64,000 bases of DNA from NCBI RefSeq assembly GCF_025452095.1, contig NZ_CP104877.1, forward strand, positions 2,976,001 through 3,040,000, written 5' to 3'. The position numbers and the translations under genes are program-made. Shown piece by piece: positions 63,469-64,000 of this stretch. Each line of letters opens with the position of its first letter. Position 1 is the first letter of the stretch. Source of the DNA: Paenarthrobacter sp. JL.01a (GTDB lineage Bacteria; Actinomycetota; Actinomycetes; Actinomycetales; Micrococcaceae). The notes under the pieces were generated by a model. The model worked only from the letters and a program-made list of their open reading frames with translations. It was not told where the DNA came from and ran no database searches.

Positions 63469-64000
63469 TTAGCTGCGGGCAGAACGTGACCGTTGTCGCC
63501 CTGACACCACAGCAGCTATGACACCGACCACAAGAAGTGCGCCGGATACCATCGCGGAGATCCCCACCCATTCCCCGAATCCTGCCCGCGCAGCCGTGAG
63601 GAATTCATCCTTGAACAACTCCGCGACACTGTTGGCACTGTCGAGGTTCCCCACCACGGATCCGGCGAGATCAGCTCCTGCAGTCCAGAGGGCTGCAAGT
63701 GCCAGCCCACCGAGTCCAAGGAACACCAACACCAGGGACCGTCGTCGGGCCGCAACGATCGCCAAGAGAGCTGAACCAGCGGCGCCGAGAGCCGCCACCC
63801 ACCACAATGGCGCGAAGGCAGCGACGCGCCCCACGAGTTGGCGGTGGGAAGGCTGCCCCAGCGACACGAGGCTTTCGGCCGGAACGTCAATGCGGATAGT
63901 CGTGGCCTCGGCGAAGTGGTCCCGGATCAGCCTGACCATTGGAGCGATATCGAGAACCAATGCGGTACTTGCGCGGTTTTCCTCCGGCTGGTCCACTGTG
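63469..64000 (-). CDS. Membrane protein, C-terminal part (runs off the window)
   Basis: The open frame continues past the right edge, so the start is not seen. The visible part has a soluble segment (TALVLDIAPMVRLIRDHFAE, then IRIDVPAESLVSLGQ). Membrane helices follow: APLWWVAALGAAGSALLAIVA, LVLVFLGLGGLALAALW and ISAMVSGALLVVGVIAAVVSG, ending in an Arg/Ser tail. No family was recognised. It is 24 nt upstream of ispH on the same strand. Confidence 0.65.
   Translation of the reverse strand, partial: TVDQPEENRASTALVLDIAPMVRLIRDHFAEATTIRIDVPAESLVSLGQPSHRQLVGRVAAFAPLWWVAALGAAGSALLAIVAARRRSLVLVFLGLGGLALAALWTAGADLAGSVVGNLDSANSVAELFKDEFLTAARAGFGEWVGISAMVSGALLVVGVIAAVVSGRQRSRSARS

Overview
The window is a gene-dense, high-GC stretch of actinobacterial chromosome. 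The gene set and order point to the Micrococcaceae, most likely Arthrobacter or Paenarthrobacter. The pointers are a coproporphyrin-type heme operon with HemQ, a MoeZ-type adenylyltransferase-rhodanese, DUF3107/DUF3117/DUF4193 proteins, sigE-anti-sigma-tatB beside mrp, gluABCD, and the split DAP genes. I see no prophage, integrase, transposase, CRISPR array, rRNA or tRNA. Almost everything is core metabolism or housekeeping. I did not find a convincing new multi-gene system.

Layout. (1) 1-9.4 kb, minus strand: a heme operon hemE-hemG/cgoX-hemQ-hemH-hemC-hemD-hemB-LLM oxidoreductase-hemL, mostly with 1-14 nt overlaps, divergent from hemA on the plus strand. A CRP/FNR-like inverted repeat lies between hemG and hemQ. 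(2) 10.9-17.7 kb: a short-chain dehydrogenase, moeZ, a TetR regulator, DUF3107, and a thiamine cluster. A TPP riboswitch controls thiO-thiS-thiG and thiE is divergent. (3) 17.8-25.3 kb: an RNB ribonuclease, a DEAD-box helicase, an orphan DNA methyltransferase, MarC, a PHP phosphoesterase and aminopeptidase P. (4) 25.4-35.2 kb: envelope and stress block with a general stress protein, an MgtE-sensor-like protein, DUF1003, Mrp, TatB, anti-sigma, ECF sigma, an O-methyltransferase, DUF3117, a PIG-V-like glycosyltransferase, a DivIVA-like protein and a LOG protein. (5) 35.3-38.7 kb: gluABCD glutamate-type ABC transporter. (6) 38.8-50.1 kb: dapE/dapD, a lysozyme-like exported protein, galE, gltA, dapC, fdxA and typA. 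(7) 50.4-56.8 kb: an SGNH lipoprotein and a dpp-type peptide ABC transporter. (8) 56.8-59.8 kb: a decayed, gene-poor stretch with toxin-antitoxin-like relics, a frameshifted DUF4193 gene and small proteins. (9) 59.8-64 kb: ychF, rmuC, ispH and a membrane protein cut by the window end.

Functionally, the heme genes take glutamyl-tRNA to heme by the Gram-positive coproporphyrin route. The thi genes and MoeZ make the thiazole and join it to the pyrimidine. dapD, dapC and dapE form the succinylase branch of lysine/DAP synthesis. The sigma/anti-sigma pair sits with the Tat secretion and stress genes.

Two patterns cut across the window. Many transcription units start with a TANNNT -10 box 5-8 nt before an ATG/GTG and no Shine-Dalgarno, the signature of leaderless mRNAs. 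Long perfect inverted repeats (24-29 bp arms) sit at several gene ends. Two genes, dapE and the DUF4193 gene, appear to carry single-base frameshifts.
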